This document shows, piece after piece, positions 63,506-64,000 of a stretch of 64,000 nt of DNA. Source of the DNA: SYFY01 sp031385325 (GTDB taxonomy: Bacteria > Pseudomonadota > Gammaproteobacteria > Pseudomonadales > Azotimanducaceae); contig JANNBJ010000181.1 in the NCBI GenBank assembly GCA_031385325.1, positions 35,046-99,045 of the forward strand, given 5' to 3'. The notes below the pieces were generated by a model. That model was given only the letters and a program-made list of their open reading frames with translations, made no database searches and was not told where the DNA came from. Position 1 is the stretch's first letter, and each line of letters opens with the position of its first letter. The translations under genes and the position numbers were made by a program.

Positions 63506-64000
63506 ATGAAGCGGGATTTCAGGATGGTGAGCTACCAGCCATATACACCGGGCCAGGACTTGTTGCTGCCGCTGACGTTGTCTGCGTGGTTACCGGAAGG
63601 CCATCTGGCGTACTTCATCAGCGATACAGTCGATGCTCTTGATCTTGCTGCCTTCCATGCACGCTATGCGAAGGACGGCCCACGGAATCAGCCGTTTCAT
63701 CCGGCGATGATGCTGAAGGTTCTCTTGTACGGATATGCAACCGGCGTATTTTCGTCGCGCAAGCTTGCGAGGAAGCTGCATGAGGATGTGGCGTTTCGAG
63801 TGCTTGCCGCAGATAACTTCCCAGCCCATCGGACACTGAGTGATTTCCGGGCACAACACCTCGAAGCGATTGCCGGCTTGTTCGTCCGGGTGCTGCAGTT
63901 GGCCGCTGAGTGCGGGCTGGTGAAGCTGGGCCGCATCGCGGTGGACGGTACCAAGGTGAAGGCGAACGCGAGCCGCCACAAAGCGATGAGTCATCGCTTT
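63506..64000 (+). CDS. IS1182-type transposase, N-terminal part (cut by window edge)
   Basis: The first 165 residues of a DDE transposase of the IS1182/IS5 type. The N-terminal DUF772 domain is clear: SYQPYTPGQDLLLPLTLSAWLPEGHLAYFISD, then HPAMMLKVLLYGYATGVFSSRKLARKLHEDVAFRVLAADNFP and the HRTLSDFRAQHL motif. VDGTKVKANASRHKAM carries the first catalytic Asp. The frame is open to the window end. ATG at 63506 or 63524 may be the start. Whether the element is intact cannot be told. Confidence 0.88.
   Translation, partial: MKRDFRMVSYQPYTPGQDLLLPLTLSAWLPEGHLAYFISDTVDALDLAAFHARYAKDGPRNQPFHPAMMLKVLLYGYATGVFSSRKLARKLHEDVAFRVLAADNFPAHRTLSDFRAQHLEAIAGLFVRVLQLAAECGLVKLGRIAVDGTKVKANASRHKAMSHRF

Overview
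The window is a gene-dense bacterial chromosome segment from a gammaproteobacterium. Several conserved blocks point to this: gltA // sdhCDAB-sucAB-lpd-sucCD, leuCDB-asd-fimV-truA-trpFBA-folC-dedD-cvpA-purF, tig-clpPX-lon-hupB-ppiD, and mltD // yafS-rnhA-dnaQ. The presence of fimV, miaE, tgpA and a DUF4892 gene resembles pseudomonad-like and other non-enteric lineages more than Escherichia. LpxH shows an LPS outer membrane. The genus cannot be resolved from sequence reading alone. GTG and TTG starts are common, and many genes overlap by 4 bp (ATGA, GTGA, TTGA, CTGA).

Layout. 1-761: 5' part of citrate synthase, reverse strand. 762-8386: a heavy-metal block with a MerR regulator, a divergent CzcN-like ICMT-family membrane protein behind a PbrR/CadR-type promoter, and a reverse-strand czcI-like/czcC/czcB/czcA efflux operon. 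8387-19694: succinate dehydrogenase, 2-oxoglutarate dehydrogenase with its own E3, and succinyl-CoA synthetase. Together with gltA this is most of the lower TCA cycle. 19799-23765: htpG, a DUF4892 gene and aroC. 23812-26929: a reverse-strand pair of a substrate-binding lipoprotein and a GGDEF-EAL membrane protein. 27001-32265: a divergent LysR regulator and leuC-leuD-leuB, then asd. 32731-44033: fimV, truA, a GST, trpF-trpB-trpA, folC, dedD, cvpA and purF. accD, which usually sits between trp genes and folC, is absent. 43978-47913: MoxR ATPase, DUF58 protein and TgpA-like transglutaminase, tightly coupled. 47987-49733: DUF1289 gene, miaE and convergent lpxH. 49891-50411: tRNA-Pro, tRNA-Arg, tRNA-His. 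50535-59205: protein folding and proteolysis (tig, clpP, clpX, lon, hupB, ppiD). 59322-63360: mltD, a YafS-like methyltransferase, rnhA and dnaQ. 63506-64000: start of an IS1182-type transposase cut by the window edge.

Most of the window is core housekeeping DNA. The accessory parts are the metal-efflux block and the insertion sequence at the right edge. I found no CRISPR array, prophage, toxin-antitoxin pair or defence island, and no convincing new multi-gene system. The best leads are the MerR-controlled czcN-like gene split from its efflux operon, the truA gene that appears to start at CTG, the histidine-tailed trigger factor, the long inverted repeat before hupB, the 12-bp tandem repeat inside sucA, and the missing accD.
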